This document shows positions 7,875 through 16,963 of a stretch of 64,000 nt of DNA, in pieces. The position numbers and the translations under genes were made by a program. The notes under the pieces are model-generated. The model saw only the letters and a program-made list of their open reading frames with translations, did not search any database and was not told where the DNA came from. Numbering within the stretch: position 1 is the first letter of the stretch; every line of letters starts with the position of its first letter. Source of the stretch: Streptomyces spinosus (GTDB taxonomy: Bacteria > Actinomycetota > Actinomycetes > Streptomycetales > Streptomycetaceae); NCBI RefSeq assembly GCF_020400655.1, contig NZ_JAINRC010000010.1:248001-312000 (forward strand), read 5' to 3'.

Positions 7875-10800
7875 TCATGCGGGCAGCCAGCGCCGGACAC
7901 AGGCGATGAGGTCATGGGTGTCGACCGGTTTCGTGACGTAGTCGCTGGCGCCGGAGGCGAGGCTCTTCTCCCGGTCGCCCTGCATGGCCTTGGCGGTCAC
8001 GGCGATGACCGGCAGGTCGGCGTACTGCGGCATCTTGCGGATCTCGGCCGTGGCGGTGTAACCGTCCATCTCGGGCATCATCACGTCCATCAGGACGAGT
8101 TCGACGTCCGGGTTGTGCACCAGCGTCTCGATGCCCTTGCGGCCGTTCTCCGCGTGCAGGACGCGGAAGCCGTGCAGTTCGAGGATGCCGCTGAGCGCGA
8201 ACAGGTTCCGGGCGTCGTCGTCGACGACGAGGACGGTACGGCCGCGGGTGTGCTCGTCGACCGGCTGGGGTGCGGTGTGCTGGGTGTCGTCCCCGCGGAC
8301 CAGGGTGAGCACCTCGCCGGGTTCCTCGGCGGACAGGTGCAGCGCGATGCGTTCGCGCAGCTCGTCCAGGCTGAACAGGTACTCCAGCGATCCGCCCGCG
8401 GTGTCCTCCACGAGGGGCTCGGTGCGGTGCGAGCCGTGCACCAGCACCGGGACACCCGTCAGGGCCGAGTCGGCGCGCAGCGCCTCCAGGAACCGGGCCG
8501 ACTCCCCGTCGGGTACGCCGAGTTCCACGACGACGCAGTGGCAGGGTTCGGCGGCGAGGGCACCGGCCGCCTCCTGGGCGCCGACCGCGGTGATGATGTC
8601 GACGGGCGCGCCGTCGCCTTCGGTGCGGCCGGTCTCCAGGTCCCGGACCACGCTCTCGGCGACGAGCGTGAGCAGTCCGCGCGGGCGCTCCTCGACGACG
8701 AGCAGCCGGCGTGGCCGCTCCCGCCGCGCGAGGACCGGCGGCCGCTGCTGGACGGGACCGCCGTCCGGCGCGTCCGTGGCCCCGTGCCCGGTCTTGGGGA
8801 TGGCGCGTCCGTTGCGCAGGAGTTCGTCGAAGTCGGGCCGGGCCACGGGGAGGAAGAGGGTGAAGGTGCTGCCCCGGCCGGGGGTGCTGTCCACGGTGAC
8901 GGCGCCGCCGAGCAGGTGGGCGATCTCCCGGGTGATGGACAGACCGAGCCCGGTGCCGCCGTACTTGCGGCTCGTGGTGCCGTCCGCCTGCTGGAACGCG
9001 CCGAAGATGGTCTCCAGTTGCTGTTCGGGGATGCCGATGCCGGTGTCCTTCACCCGGAAGGCGACGACCGCTCCGCCGCGGACGACGCCGTCGGGCACCT
9101 CGTCGCCGCCGGCGGGTTCGACGCGCAGTTCGACGCTCCCCTGCTCGGTGAACTTCACCGCGTTGGACAGCAGGTTGCGCAGGATCTGCCGGAGCCGGGA
9201 GTCGTCGGTGAGCAGGTCGGCGGGGGCGCCGGGGGCCGTGGTGACGGTGAAGTCCAGGCTCTTCTGCGAGGTCATCGGGCGGAAGGTGGCCTCGACGTAG
9301 TCGATCAGCTGCCGCAGCGGGACCCGTTCGGGGCTGACGTCCATCTTGCCGGCCTCGACCTTGGACAGGTCCAGGATGTCGTTGATGAGCTGGAGCAGGT
9401 CGGAGCCGGCCGAGTGGATGATGCCCGCGTACTCGACCTGCTTCGGGGTGAGGTTGCGGGAGGGGTTCTGGGCGAGCAGCTGGGCCAGGATGAGCAGGCT
9501 GTTGAGCGGTGTGCGCAGCTCGTGGCTCATGTTGGCGAGGAACTCGGACTTGTACTTGGAGGCGAGCGACAGCTGCTGGGCGCGTGCCTCCAGTTCCTGC
9601 CGGGCCTGTTCGATCTGGAGGTTCTTGGCCTCGATGTCCCGGTTCTGCTCCGCCAGCAGCGAGGCCTTCTCCTCCAGTTCGGCGTTGGAGCGCTGCAGCT
9701 CCTCCTGCCGGGCCTGCAACTCCTCCGAGCGGAACTGCAGTTCGCTGGTCAGCCGCTGCGACTCCTCGAGCAGTTCGTCGGTGCGGGCGTTGGCGACGAT
9801 GGTGTTGACGTTGATCCCGATGGTGTCCACCAGCTGCTGGAGGAAGTCCCGCTGGACGGCGGTGAACGGGGTGACGGCGGCCAGCTCGATGACGCCGAGG
9901 ACCTGCTCCTCGAAGACGATCGGCAGCAGCAGCAGCGCGGTCGGCTCGACCTGTCCGAGCCCGGAGGAGATGGTGACGTATCCGGGCGGCAGCTCGTTCA
10001 CGGCGATGGTGCGGCGGCTGCGCGCGGCCTGGCCGACCAGGGAGCGGCCGAACGCGATGCGGACGGGCCGGGTGTCCTCCTCGGGCCGGCCGTAGGAGCC
10101 GACGAGCCGCAGTTCGGGCCCGGACTCGTGCTCCTCGGCGAGGTAGAAGGCGCCGTACTGGGCGGACACCTGCGGCACCAGCTCGTCCATGATCAGCTCG
10201 GCGACGACCGGCAGGTCGCGGTGGCCCTGCATGAGGCCGGAGATGCGGGCGAGGTTGGTCTTGAGCCAGTCCTGTTCCTGGTTGGCCCGGGTGGTCTCGC
10301 GCAGGGACTCCACCATGGAGTTGATGTTGTCCTTGAGGTCGGCGACCTCACCGGAGGCGTCGACGGTGATGGAGCGGGTCAGGTCGCCCTCGGCGACGGC
10401 GCTGGCGACGTCGGCGATGGCGCGAACCTGACGGGTGAGGTTGCCGGCGAGTTCGTTGACGTTCTCGGTGAGGCGCTTCCAGGTGCCGGAGACGCCCTCG
10501 ACCTCGGCCTGGCCGCCGAGCCGGCCCTCGGTGCCCACCTCCCGGGCGACCCGGGTCACCTCGTCGGCGAAGGCGGAGAGCTGGTCGACCATCGTGTTGA
10601 TGGTGGTCTTCAGTTCGAGGATCTCGCCGCGGGCGTCGACGTCGATCTTCTTCGACAGGTCGCCCTTGGCCACGGCGGTGGTGACCAGCGCGATGTTGCG
10701 GACCTGGCCGGTGAGGTTGTTGGCCATGGAGTTGACGTTGTCGGTGAGGTCCTTCCACGTGCCGGCCACGTGGGGCACGTGCGCCTGGCCGCCGAGCCGG

Positions 10801-12134
10801 CCCTCGGTGCCCACCTCGCGGGCCACGCGGGTCACCTCGTCGGCGAACGCCGACAGGGTGTCGACCATGGTGTTGATCACATCGGCGAGGGCGGCGACCT
10901 CGCCCTTGGCCTCCACGGTGATCTTCTGGGAGAGGTCGCCCTTGGCGACGGCGGTGGCGACCTGGGCGATGGAGCGGACCTGGCCGGTGAGGTTGGAGGC
11001 CATCACGTTGACGTTGTCGGTGAGGTCCTTCCAGGTGCCGGCGACCCCGCGCACCTGCGCCTGACCGCCGAGCCGGCCCTCGGTGCCCACCTCGCGGGCC
11101 ACGCGGGTCACCTCGTCCGCGAAGGCGGAGAGCTGGTCCACCATCGTGTTGATGGTGTTCTTCAGCTCCAGGATCTCGCCCCGCGCGTCCACCGTGATCT
11201 TCTGCGACAGATCACCCTGCGCCACCGCGGTGGCCACCTGGGCCACGTTGCGCACCTGCGCCGTCAGGTTCCCGGCCATGAAGTTGACCGAGTCCGTCAG
11301 GTCCCGCCAGGTGCCCTTGACCCCCTTGACGTCCGCCTGGCCGCCGAGCCGGCCCTCGGTGCCCACCTCGCGGGCCACGCGGGTCACCTCGTCCGCGAAC
11401 GCGGAGAGCTGGTCCACCATCGTGTTGATGGTGCTCTTCAGCTCCAGGATCTCGCCCCGCGCGTCCACCGTGATCTTCTGCGACAGATCACCCTGCGCCA
11501 CCGCGGTCGTGACCTGGGCCACGTTGCGCACCTGCGCCGTCAGGTTGCCGGCCATGAAGTTGACCGAGTCCGTCAGGTCCCGCCACACGCCGGCGACGCC
11601 GGGGACCTGGGCCTGGCCGCCCAGCCGGCCCTCGGTGCCGACCTCCTTGGCGACCCGGGTGACCTCGTCGGCGAAGGCGGACAGCTGGTCCACCATCGTG
11701 TTGACGGTTTCCTTCAGCTGCAGGATCTCACCGCGTGCGGGCACGTCGATCTTCTGGGACAGGTCGCCCTTGGCCACGGCCGTGGCGACCTGCGCGATGT
11801 CGCGCACCTGCGTGGTGAGGTTGCCCGCCATCGCGTTCACGGAGTCGGTGAGGTCGGCCCAGGTGCCGGAGACGCCCGGCACCTGCGCCTGTCCGCCGAG
11901 GGTGCCCTCGGTGCCCACCTCACGGGCCACCCGGGTGACTTCGGAGGTGAACACGGACAGCTGGTCGACCATGCCGTTGAAGACGGTGGCGATGTCGCCC
12001 ATGAGCCCGGTGGAGTCGTCCGGCAGCCGGGTGCCGAAGTCCCCGTCGCGCACCGCGGTCAGTCCCGCGAGCAGCATTCTCAGTTCGTGGTCACCCGGGA
12101 CAGCCTCGGTCGTCCCGGTCGCCTTGCCGGCCAT
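7875..12134 (-). CDS. multi-HAMP hybrid sensor histidine kinase
   Basis: The 1419-residue kinase has no signal peptide or membrane helix, so it should be cytosolic. Domains in order: one half-unit plus six 92-residue HAMP-type repeats (to about residue 606), a GAF domain (to about 790), a long coiled coil, HisKA with MSHELRTPLN (His about 871), HATPase_c with the NLLSNAVKF N box and KYGGTGLGLSI, a degenerate receiver, and a canonical C-terminal receiver (LMDVMMPEMDG, Asp about 1350; TKPV). This resembles the Nik1/Os-1 group III osmosensing kinases of fungi. The internal receiver has E where the phospho-Asp should be (VVVELG). GAGGG precedes the ATG by 6 bases; an in-frame GTG lies two codons upstream. 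The PP2C gene follows on the same strand. Confidence 0.9.
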   Translation of the reverse strand: MAGKATGTTEAVPGDHELRMLLAGLTAVRDGDFGTRLPDDSTGLMGDIATVFNGMVDQLSVFTSEVTRVAREVGTEGTLGGQAQVPGVSGTWADLTDSVNAMAGNLTTQVRDIAQVATAVAKGDLSQKIDVPARGEILQLKETVNTMVDQLSAFADEVTRVAKEVGTEGRLGGQAQVPGVAGVWRDLTDSVNFMAGNLTAQVRNVAQVTTAVAQGDLSQKITVDARGEILELKSTINTMVDQLSAFADEVTRVAREVGTEGRLGGQADVKGVKGTWRDLTDSVNFMAGNLTAQVRNVAQVATAVAQGDLSQKITVDARGEILELKNTINTMVDQLSAFADEVTRVAREVGTEGRLGGQAQVRGVAGTWKDLTDNVNVMASNLTGQVRSIAQVATAVAKGDLSQKITVEAKGEVAALADVINTMVDTLSAFADEVTRVAREVGTEGRLGGQAHVPHVAGTWKDLTDNVNSMANNLTGQVRNIALVTTAVAKGDLSKKIDVDARGEILELKTTINTMVDQLSAFADEVTRVAREVGTEGRLGGQAEVEGVSGTWKRLTENVNELAGNLTRQVRAIADVASAVAEGDLTRSITVDASGEVADLKDNINSMVESLRETTRANQEQDWLKTNLARISGLMQGHRDLPVVAELIMDELVPQVSAQYGAFYLAEEHESGPELRLVGSYGRPEEDTRPVRIAFGRSLVGQAARSRRTIAVNELPPGYVTISSGLGQVEPTALLLLPIVFEEQVLGVIELAAVTPFTAVQRDFLQQLVDTIGINVNTIVANARTDELLEESQRLTSELQFRSEELQARQEELQRSNAELEEKASLLAEQNRDIEAKNLQIEQARQELEARAQQLSLASKYKSEFLANMSHELRTPLNSLLILAQLLAQNPSRNLTPKQVEYAGIIHSAGSDLLQLINDILDLSKVEAGKMDVSPERVPLRQLIDYVEATFRPMTSQKSLDFTVTTAPGAPADLLTDDSRLRQILRNLLSNAVKFTEQGSVELRVEPAGGDEVPDGVVRGGAVVAFRVKDTGIGIPEQQLETIFGAFQQADGTTSRKYGGTGLGLSITREIAHLLGGAVTVDSTPGRGSTFTLFLPVARPDFDELLRNGRAIPKTGHGATDAPDGGPVQQRPPVLARRERPRRLLVVEERPRGLLTLVAESVVRDLETGRTEGDGAPVDIITAVGAQEAAGALAAEPCHCVVVELGVPDGESARFLEALRADSALTGVPVLVHGSHRTEPLVEDTAGGSLEYLFSLDELRERIALHLSAEEPGEVLTLVRGDDTQHTAPQPVDEHTRGRTVLVVDDDARNLFALSGILELHGFRVLHAENGRKGIETLVHNPDVELVLMDVMMPEMDGYTATAEIRKMPQYADLPVIAVTAKAMQGDREKSLASGASDYVTKPVDTHDLIACVRRWLPA
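10317..11972 (-). repeat. six tandem 276-bp units encoding HAMP repeats
   Basis: Six in-frame units of exactly 276 bp (92 residues) each begin with Met-Val-Asp and carry the core EVTRVAREVGTEGRLGGQA. Units 2 and 3 are nearly identical over long DNA stretches (around 11100-11300 versus 11380-11580), which points to recent duplication or gene conversion. Confidence 0.9.
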
Positions 12135-12399
12135 GCGCACCCTCGATCCGCTCCCCTAGAGCCCCCGCGGCGAGGGCTCGGAACCGCGGCCGGGAGCACA
12201 GCGCGGCCCGGCCGGTGGTGTGTGCATTTCCGCAGTTCACGGATTTGCATGATGAGAAAAATACGTCGCAGGCTAACCCACCATCGCGGCCTCGGACAAA
12301 GCATCCGGCCAACCCCCGGCACCCGCGGAATTCACCGCCTCCACACAGGTGTGAAGGCGTACCGAGCGGGTACACGCACGAGTTTGCCCAAGGGCGTGA

Positions 12400-14112
12400 T
12401 CAGCCGGACGCGCGCAGGAACCTCGCCAGGGGCGTGCCGAGCGGGGCCCGGCGGGGTTCGTCCGAGCGGGCCACCGCGGACGCCCAGTCCGGTGGCGTCT
12501 CGCCGTCCACCACGAACTCCAGCAGCAGGGGCCCGCGCCCGGCGAGCACGTCGGCCCAGACGGAGCCGACGTGCCGGGGCCGGTCGCAGCGGACGGCGGG
12601 CAGTCCGGCCAGACGTGCCCACTGCGCGTACGGCAGGGCGGGGACCTCGGCGGAGAGCGGGATCAGCGGGTCGCCGGCGGCGGCCCGGCGCTGCCAGGTC
12701 AGCCGGTTCAGGTCGCCGTTGTTGAAGACGCAGAACACCAGCGGGGGCAGCCCGGCCAGCTGCTCGAGGTGGCGGCGCACGGTGAGCAGTTCGTTCAGGC
12801 CGCCGCCCTGGAGGGCGCCGTCGCCGACGAGGGCGATCACCGGCCGGCCGGGGGCGGCGAACCGGGCGGCCACGGCGTAGGGGACGGCCGCGCCGGGCAG
12901 GCCGAGGTGGGCCGAGAGCAGGGAGCGCATGCCGGTCCGGAGCCGGAGGTGGCGGGTCCACCAGTCCAGTGAGGTGCCGGAGTCGGTGACGACGACGGCC
13001 CGGTCGGGCAGCCGCTCCGACAGCTCGGCGACGACCGAGCGGGGGTTGACCGACGTGCCGAAGTAGCGGCGGGACCTGGCCGCCCCCTCCTCGCGCCAGG
13101 CGCCGACGACCCGCTCGACCCGGCTGCGCCAGGCGCGGTCGGCGGTGTGGCGCAGCCGCGGGACGAGTGCTTCCAGGCAGGCCGTGACGTCGCCGGTCAC
13201 CCGGACGGCCGGTGCCCCGTCCGGCAGCGGGCAGTCGTCGGGCTCCGGGTCCACGGCGACGGTCCGGCACCGGCCGGGGCCGGGCAGCAGGGCGGGGTCC
13301 AGGTCCTCGGCGCCGGCGAGCAGCAGCGTGTCGCACTCCCGCAGCAGGGTCGCGGCGGCCTCGCTGCCGAGCGGGCCGGCCACACCGGCCAGATACGGCA
13401 GGTCGTCGGGCAGCGCGTCCCGGGCCAGGGCCGTCGTGACGGCGCCGGCGCCCAGCAGCCGTACCACTTCGGCCACCTGGCCGGACGCCCGACGGCCCGC
13501 GTTCCCCACGACGACGACAGTCTTCCCGGCGCCGTCCAGCACCTCGGCCGCGCGCCGCAGGTCCTCCTCGGCGGGCGGTCGCGGGGGCGGCGGACCGGGC
13601 GGGGCGGCGGGCGGTGTCCCGGGCGCCGGGGCGGCGAGGACATGGCGGGGCACGACGAGGGCCGCCACTCCCCGGTCGGTGAGCGCGGCCCGCGCCGCCC
13701 GGTACAGGGCGTCGTCCATCAGCTCCGGCGCGGACACCTCCTCGCAGTACACGGAGACCTCCGCCAGGTGGCGCACCGGGTGGCCGCCGGTGTGCCGCGC
13801 GGCGGGGCCGGCGCCGACGAGGGCCAGCACGGGGGCACGGTCGGCCGCCGCGTCGTACAGCCCGCCCAGCAGCCGCAGCGATCCCGCGCCGGGCGGGGCG
13901 AGGCAGCAGCCGATGCCGCCGGTCAGCTTCGCCGTCGCGCAGGCCATGAGCGCGGCGGACTCCTCGCCGCGCGCCTGCACGAACCCGGGCGCCGTGGGCG
14001 CGCCGCGCAGCGCACCGACCAGCGGGTCCACCGCGAGTCCCGGTGTGCCGTACACCCGGTCCACACCCATGTCCCGCAGCCGGGCGGCGACCACCTCGGA
14101 CACGTTCACCAC
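12400..14112 (-). CDS. thiamine-diphosphate enzyme, pyruvate oxidase/PoxB-like
   Basis: The 570-residue protein has the three-domain plan of ThDP-dependent decarboxylases and oxidases. The N-terminal Pyr domain contains the catalytic Glu in VQARGEESAALMACA. A central domain begins near KTVVVVGNAG. The C-terminal PP domain carries the cofactor motif GDG followed about 27 residues later by NN (GDGALQGGGLNE, then FCVFNNGD). Length and motifs fit pyruvate:quinone oxidoreductase (PoxB) or an acetolactate-synthase-like enzyme; substrate assignment is inferred. The GTG start has AGGGAGG 5 bases upstream; a second GTG follows immediately. It is divergent from the cytochrome b gene, so it could feed electrons to the same quinone pool. 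Confidence 0.8.
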   Translation of the reverse strand: MVNVSEVVAARLRDMGVDRVYGTPGLAVDPLVGALRGAPTAPGFVQARGEESAALMACATAKLTGGIGCCLAPPGAGSLRLLGGLYDAAADRAPVLALVGAGPAARHTGGHPVRHLAEVSVYCEEVSAPELMDDALYRAARAALTDRGVAALVVPRHVLAAPAPGTPPAAPPGPPPPRPPAEEDLRRAAEVLDGAGKTVVVVGNAGRRASGQVAEVVRLLGAGAVTTALARDALPDDLPYLAGVAGPLGSEAAATLLRECDTLLLAGAEDLDPALLPGPGRCRTVAVDPEPDDCPLPDGAPAVRVTGDVTACLEALVPRLRHTADRAWRSRVERVVGAWREEGAARSRRYFGTSVNPRSVVAELSERLPDRAVVVTDSGTSLDWWTRHLRLRTGMRSLLSAHLGLPGAAVPYAVAARFAAPGRPVIALVGDGALQGGGLNELLTVRRHLEQLAGLPPLVFCVFNNGDLNRLTWQRRAAAGDPLIPLSAEVPALPYAQWARLAGLPAVRCDRPRHVGSVWADVLAGRGPLLLEFVVDGETPPDWASAVARSDEPRRAPLGTPLARFLRASG

Positions 14113-14299
14113 GAAGGCCTCCCTGGGGACACGGCGCCCACTCGTCCGGGCCACCGGGTAGCCGCGCGCCCGCCCCCGCAAACGGGGCCGCGCGCCGGGC
14201 CGGACCGTTTCGGACGCGCGGAGCGGGGGCACCCGTGCCAGGCTCGGAGCAGAGCACCGAGAGTGAGGGTTCGAGCACGGGGCGGAGGGCGAGCACGCG

Positions 14300-15931
14300 G
14301 TGGCGGTGTCCGAGGAGCGGCAGGCGGGGCGGGGTGAGCGGTTGGTGACCGCGCTGGACCGCCGGCTGCCGGTCGCGTCCGCCGGCAAGGAGTTCCTGCG
14401 CAAGGCGTTCCCCGACCACTGGTCGTTCCTGCTGGGCGAGTTGGCGCTGTACAGCCTGGTGCTGCTGGTGCTGACGGGTGTCTGGCTGACGTTCTTCTTC
14501 CACCCCGGCATGACGGAACTGCCGTACACCGGCTCCTACCTGCCGTTGCGCGGCACCCTCACCAGCGAGGCGTACGCGTCGGTGCTGCACATCAGCTTCG
14601 ACGTGCGCGGCGGGCTGCTGGTCCGCCAACTGCACCACTGGGCGGCGCTGGTGTTCGTCGCGGCGATCGGCGTGCACCTGCTGCGGATCTTCTTCACCGG
14701 GGCGTTCCGGCGGCCCCGGGAGGTCAACTGGACCATCGGGGTGACGCTGTTCCTGCTCGCCCTGCTGGAGGGGTTCTGCGGCTACTCGCTCCCCGACGAC
14801 CTGCTGTCCGGCACCGGTCTGCGCACCTCGCAGGGCATCGTGCTGTCGATCCCCGTCGTCGGCACGTACCTGTCGTTCTTCGTCTTCGGCGGCCAGTTCC
14901 CCGGGCACGAGATCATCCCGCGGCTCTACGTCACCCACATCCTGCTGGTGCCCGGACTGCTGCTGGCGCTGGTCGCCGCGCACCTGACCTTCGTCGTCCA
15001 CCACAAGCACACCCAGTGGGCGAAGCCCGGCCGCACCAACCGCAACGTGATCGGCAAGCCCCTGGTCCCGCAGTACACGGCGAAGTCCGTGGGTCTGTTC
15101 TTCATCCTGTCGGGTGTGCTGGCGGCGATGGCGGCGCTGTTCCAGATCAACCCGGTGTGGAGCTTCGGCCCGTACCGCGCCGACCAGGTCTCGCTGGACG
15201 CGCAGCCCGACTGGTACGTGGGGTATCTGGAGGGCGCGCTGCGGCTGATGCCGGGCTGGGAGACGGACTTCGCCGGGCACACGGTCGCCTGGGACGTGCT
15301 GCTGCCCGGTGTGGTGCTGCCCTCGGCGCTGTTCACGGCCCTGTACGGCTATCCGTTCTTCGAGCGCTGGCTCACCGGCCCACGGCCCGAGCAGCACCTG
15401 TGCGACCGGCCGCGGAACCAGCCCACGCGCACCGCCCTGGGCGCGGCCGCCGTCTCGGCGTACGGCGTGCTGCTGCTGGCGGGCGGGCAGGACGTGCTGG
15501 CCTACAAGTTCTCCCTGGACGTCGACTCGCTGGCCCGGATCTTCCGGACCGCGCTGTTCGCGGTGCCCTTCGTCACCTACCACACCACCAAGCGGGCCTG
15601 CCTCGGGCTGCAGGCCGCCGACCGGCGCAGGATGCTGGAGGGTGGGGCGACCGGCGAGGTGCGGCGCACGGCGGGCGGCGGCTACGAGGAGGCGCACACG
15701 CTGCTGTCCCCCGAGGAGGCCTACCGCATCCTCGTGCGGGACACGCCCCGGCCGCGCGCCGAGGGCACGGAGGCCTGGCGCTGGTTCCACCGGCACCGGC
15801 TGCGCAACGCCCTCAGCCGCTGGTACCTCGCCAAGAGCGTGGAGATGCCGGCCACCGCCTGGGAGAGGCGCCGGGTCGAGGTCGTACGGGCCGCTCCGGG
15901 CGAGGCGCCCGGGCAAGGCGACGAGTCGTGA
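14300..15931 (+). CDS. QcrB-type cytochrome b subunit (orphan paralogue)
   Basis: The 543-residue membrane protein is a di-heme cytochrome b of the actinobacterial bc1 complex type. Both heme pairs are visible: helix B RQLHHWAALV with GVHLLR, and helix D RLYVTHILLVPG with AAHLTFVVHHKH. The FTGAFRRPREVNW stretch and the C-terminal extension match actinobacterial QcrB. However, no Rieske (qcrA) or cytochrome cc (qcrC) gene is adjacent, whereas FdhB and NrfD genes follow 15 bases downstream. It may serve as a quinone-linked heme b module for formate oxidation or assemble with housekeeping QcrA/QcrC. GTG start with GGAGGG upstream. Confidence 0.88.
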   Translation: MAVSEERQAGRGERLVTALDRRLPVASAGKEFLRKAFPDHWSFLLGELALYSLVLLVLTGVWLTFFFHPGMTELPYTGSYLPLRGTLTSEAYASVLHISFDVRGGLLVRQLHHWAALVFVAAIGVHLLRIFFTGAFRRPREVNWTIGVTLFLLALLEGFCGYSLPDDLLSGTGLRTSQGIVLSIPVVGTYLSFFVFGGQFPGHEIIPRLYVTHILLVPGLLLALVAAHLTFVVHHKHTQWAKPGRTNRNVIGKPLVPQYTAKSVGLFFILSGVLAAMAALFQINPVWSFGPYRADQVSLDAQPDWYVGYLEGALRLMPGWETDFAGHTVAWDVLLPGVVLPSALFTALYGYPFFERWLTGPRPEQHLCDRPRNQPTRTALGAAAVSAYGVLLLAGGQDVLAYKFSLDVDSLARIFRTALFAVPFVTYHTTKRACLGLQAADRRRMLEGGATGEVRRTAGGGYEEAHTLLSPEEAYRILVRDTPRPRAEGTEAWRWFHRHRLRNALSRWYLAKSVEMPATAWERRRVEVVRAAPGEAPGQGDES

Positions 15932-15946
15932 ACGAGGAGGCACCGC

Positions 15947-16963
15947 ATGAGCGACGGCGCTGAGGGCCACGGGAACCTCCTGTACGGGCCGCAGCCGGAC
16001 GTGGCCGGGGCGTCCGGTTATCCGGACGCCCCGCCGCGGATGGGCTTCTTCACCGACACCTCGGTGTGCATCGGCTGCAAGGCCTGCGAGGTCGCGTGCA
16101 AGGAGTGGAACGCCGTTCCGGAGGACGGTCTCCTGCTGACCGGCATGTCCTACGACAACACCCAGGGCCTCGGCGCCGACACCTGGCGGCACGTGGCCTT
16201 CATCGAGCAGCGCAAGCCGCTCGCCGGACAGGAACCGGGGGTCGCGCACGACGACGTCGACGTCTTCGCCGCCGCGTCCCGGCTCGGCACCGGCCCCGCC
16301 TCCCCGGGGCCGGGCGCCACCACTCCCCCGCCGGAGCGGGCTCCCGCCGGCGCGCCCGCCGGGGAGATCTCGCCCGTTGCCCCCGACGGGCGGACGGAGT
16401 TGCGCTGGCTGATGGCGTCGGACGTGTGCAAGCACTGCACGCACGCCGCCTGCCTGGACGTGTGCCCGACCGGCTCGCTGTTCCGCACCGAGTTCGGCAC
16501 GGTCGTCGTCCAGGAGGACATCTGCAACGGCTGCGGCTACTGCGTGCCGGCGTGTCCGTACGGCGTGATCGACCAGCGCAAGGACGACGGCCGGGTGTGG
16601 AAGTGCACGCTGTGCTACGACCGGCTCGGCGTCGGCATGGAACCGGCCTGTGCGAAGTCCTGCCCGACGGACTCCATCCAGTTCGGCCCGCTGGAGGAGT
16701 TGCGGGAGCGCGCGCAGGCGCGGGTGGCCCAGCTGCACGCGGCCGGTGTGACCGACGCCCGTCTGTACGGCGAGAGCCCGGACGACGGGGTCGGCGGCGA
16801 CGGCGCGTTCTTCCTCCTGCTGGACGAGCCGGAGGTGTACGGACTGCCCCCGGACCCGGTGGTCACCACCCGGGACCTGCCCGACATGTGGCGGCACGCG
16901 GCGCTGGCCGCCGTCTCGCTGGTCGCGCTCGCCGCCGGGAGCTTCCTGCGGAGGCCGCGATGA
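15947..16963 (+). CDS. fdhB: formate dehydrogenase iron-sulfur subunit (FdhB-like, 4x[4Fe-4S])
   Basis: The 338-residue protein has four ferredoxin clusters: VCIGCKACEVACKEWN, CKHCTHAACLDVCPTG, CNGCGYCVPACPYG, and a split fourth set CTLCYDRLGVGMEPACAKSCP. This is the pattern of FdnH/FdhB and DmsB subunits that conduct electrons from a molybdopterin enzyme to a membrane anchor. A single C-terminal hydrophobic helix (about residues 318-335) would tether it to the membrane. A Pro/Ala-rich insertion (about residues 110-140) separates clusters. RBS GAGGAGG. Its last codon overlaps the NrfD start (ATGA), so they are translationally coupled. The likely catalytic partner is the selenoprotein gene at 22252. 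Confidence 0.9.
   Translation: MSDGAEGHGNLLYGPQPDVAGASGYPDAPPRMGFFTDTSVCIGCKACEVACKEWNAVPEDGLLLTGMSYDNTQGLGADTWRHVAFIEQRKPLAGQEPGVAHDDVDVFAAASRLGTGPASPGPGATTPPPERAPAGAPAGEISPVAPDGRTELRWLMASDVCKHCTHAACLDVCPTGSLFRTEFGTVVVQEDICNGCGYCVPACPYGVIDQRKDDGRVWKCTLCYDRLGVGMEPACAKSCPTDSIQFGPLEELRERAQARVAQLHAAGVTDARLYGESPDDGVGGDGAFFLLLDEPEVYGLPPDPVVTTRDLPDMWRHAALAAVSLVALAAGSFLRRPR

Noticed and set aside
10317..11972. CRISPR-like array in the 276-bp repeats
   Set aside because: Units are in-frame, far too long, have no spacers, and encode HAMP domains.
7854..12725. Very long plus-strand open frame (over 1600 codons) opposite the histidine kinase
   Set aside because: Its protein is repetitive and Gly/Asp/Leu-rich with no domain. 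It mirrors the HAMP repeats of the real minus-strand gene, which has full kinase motifs.
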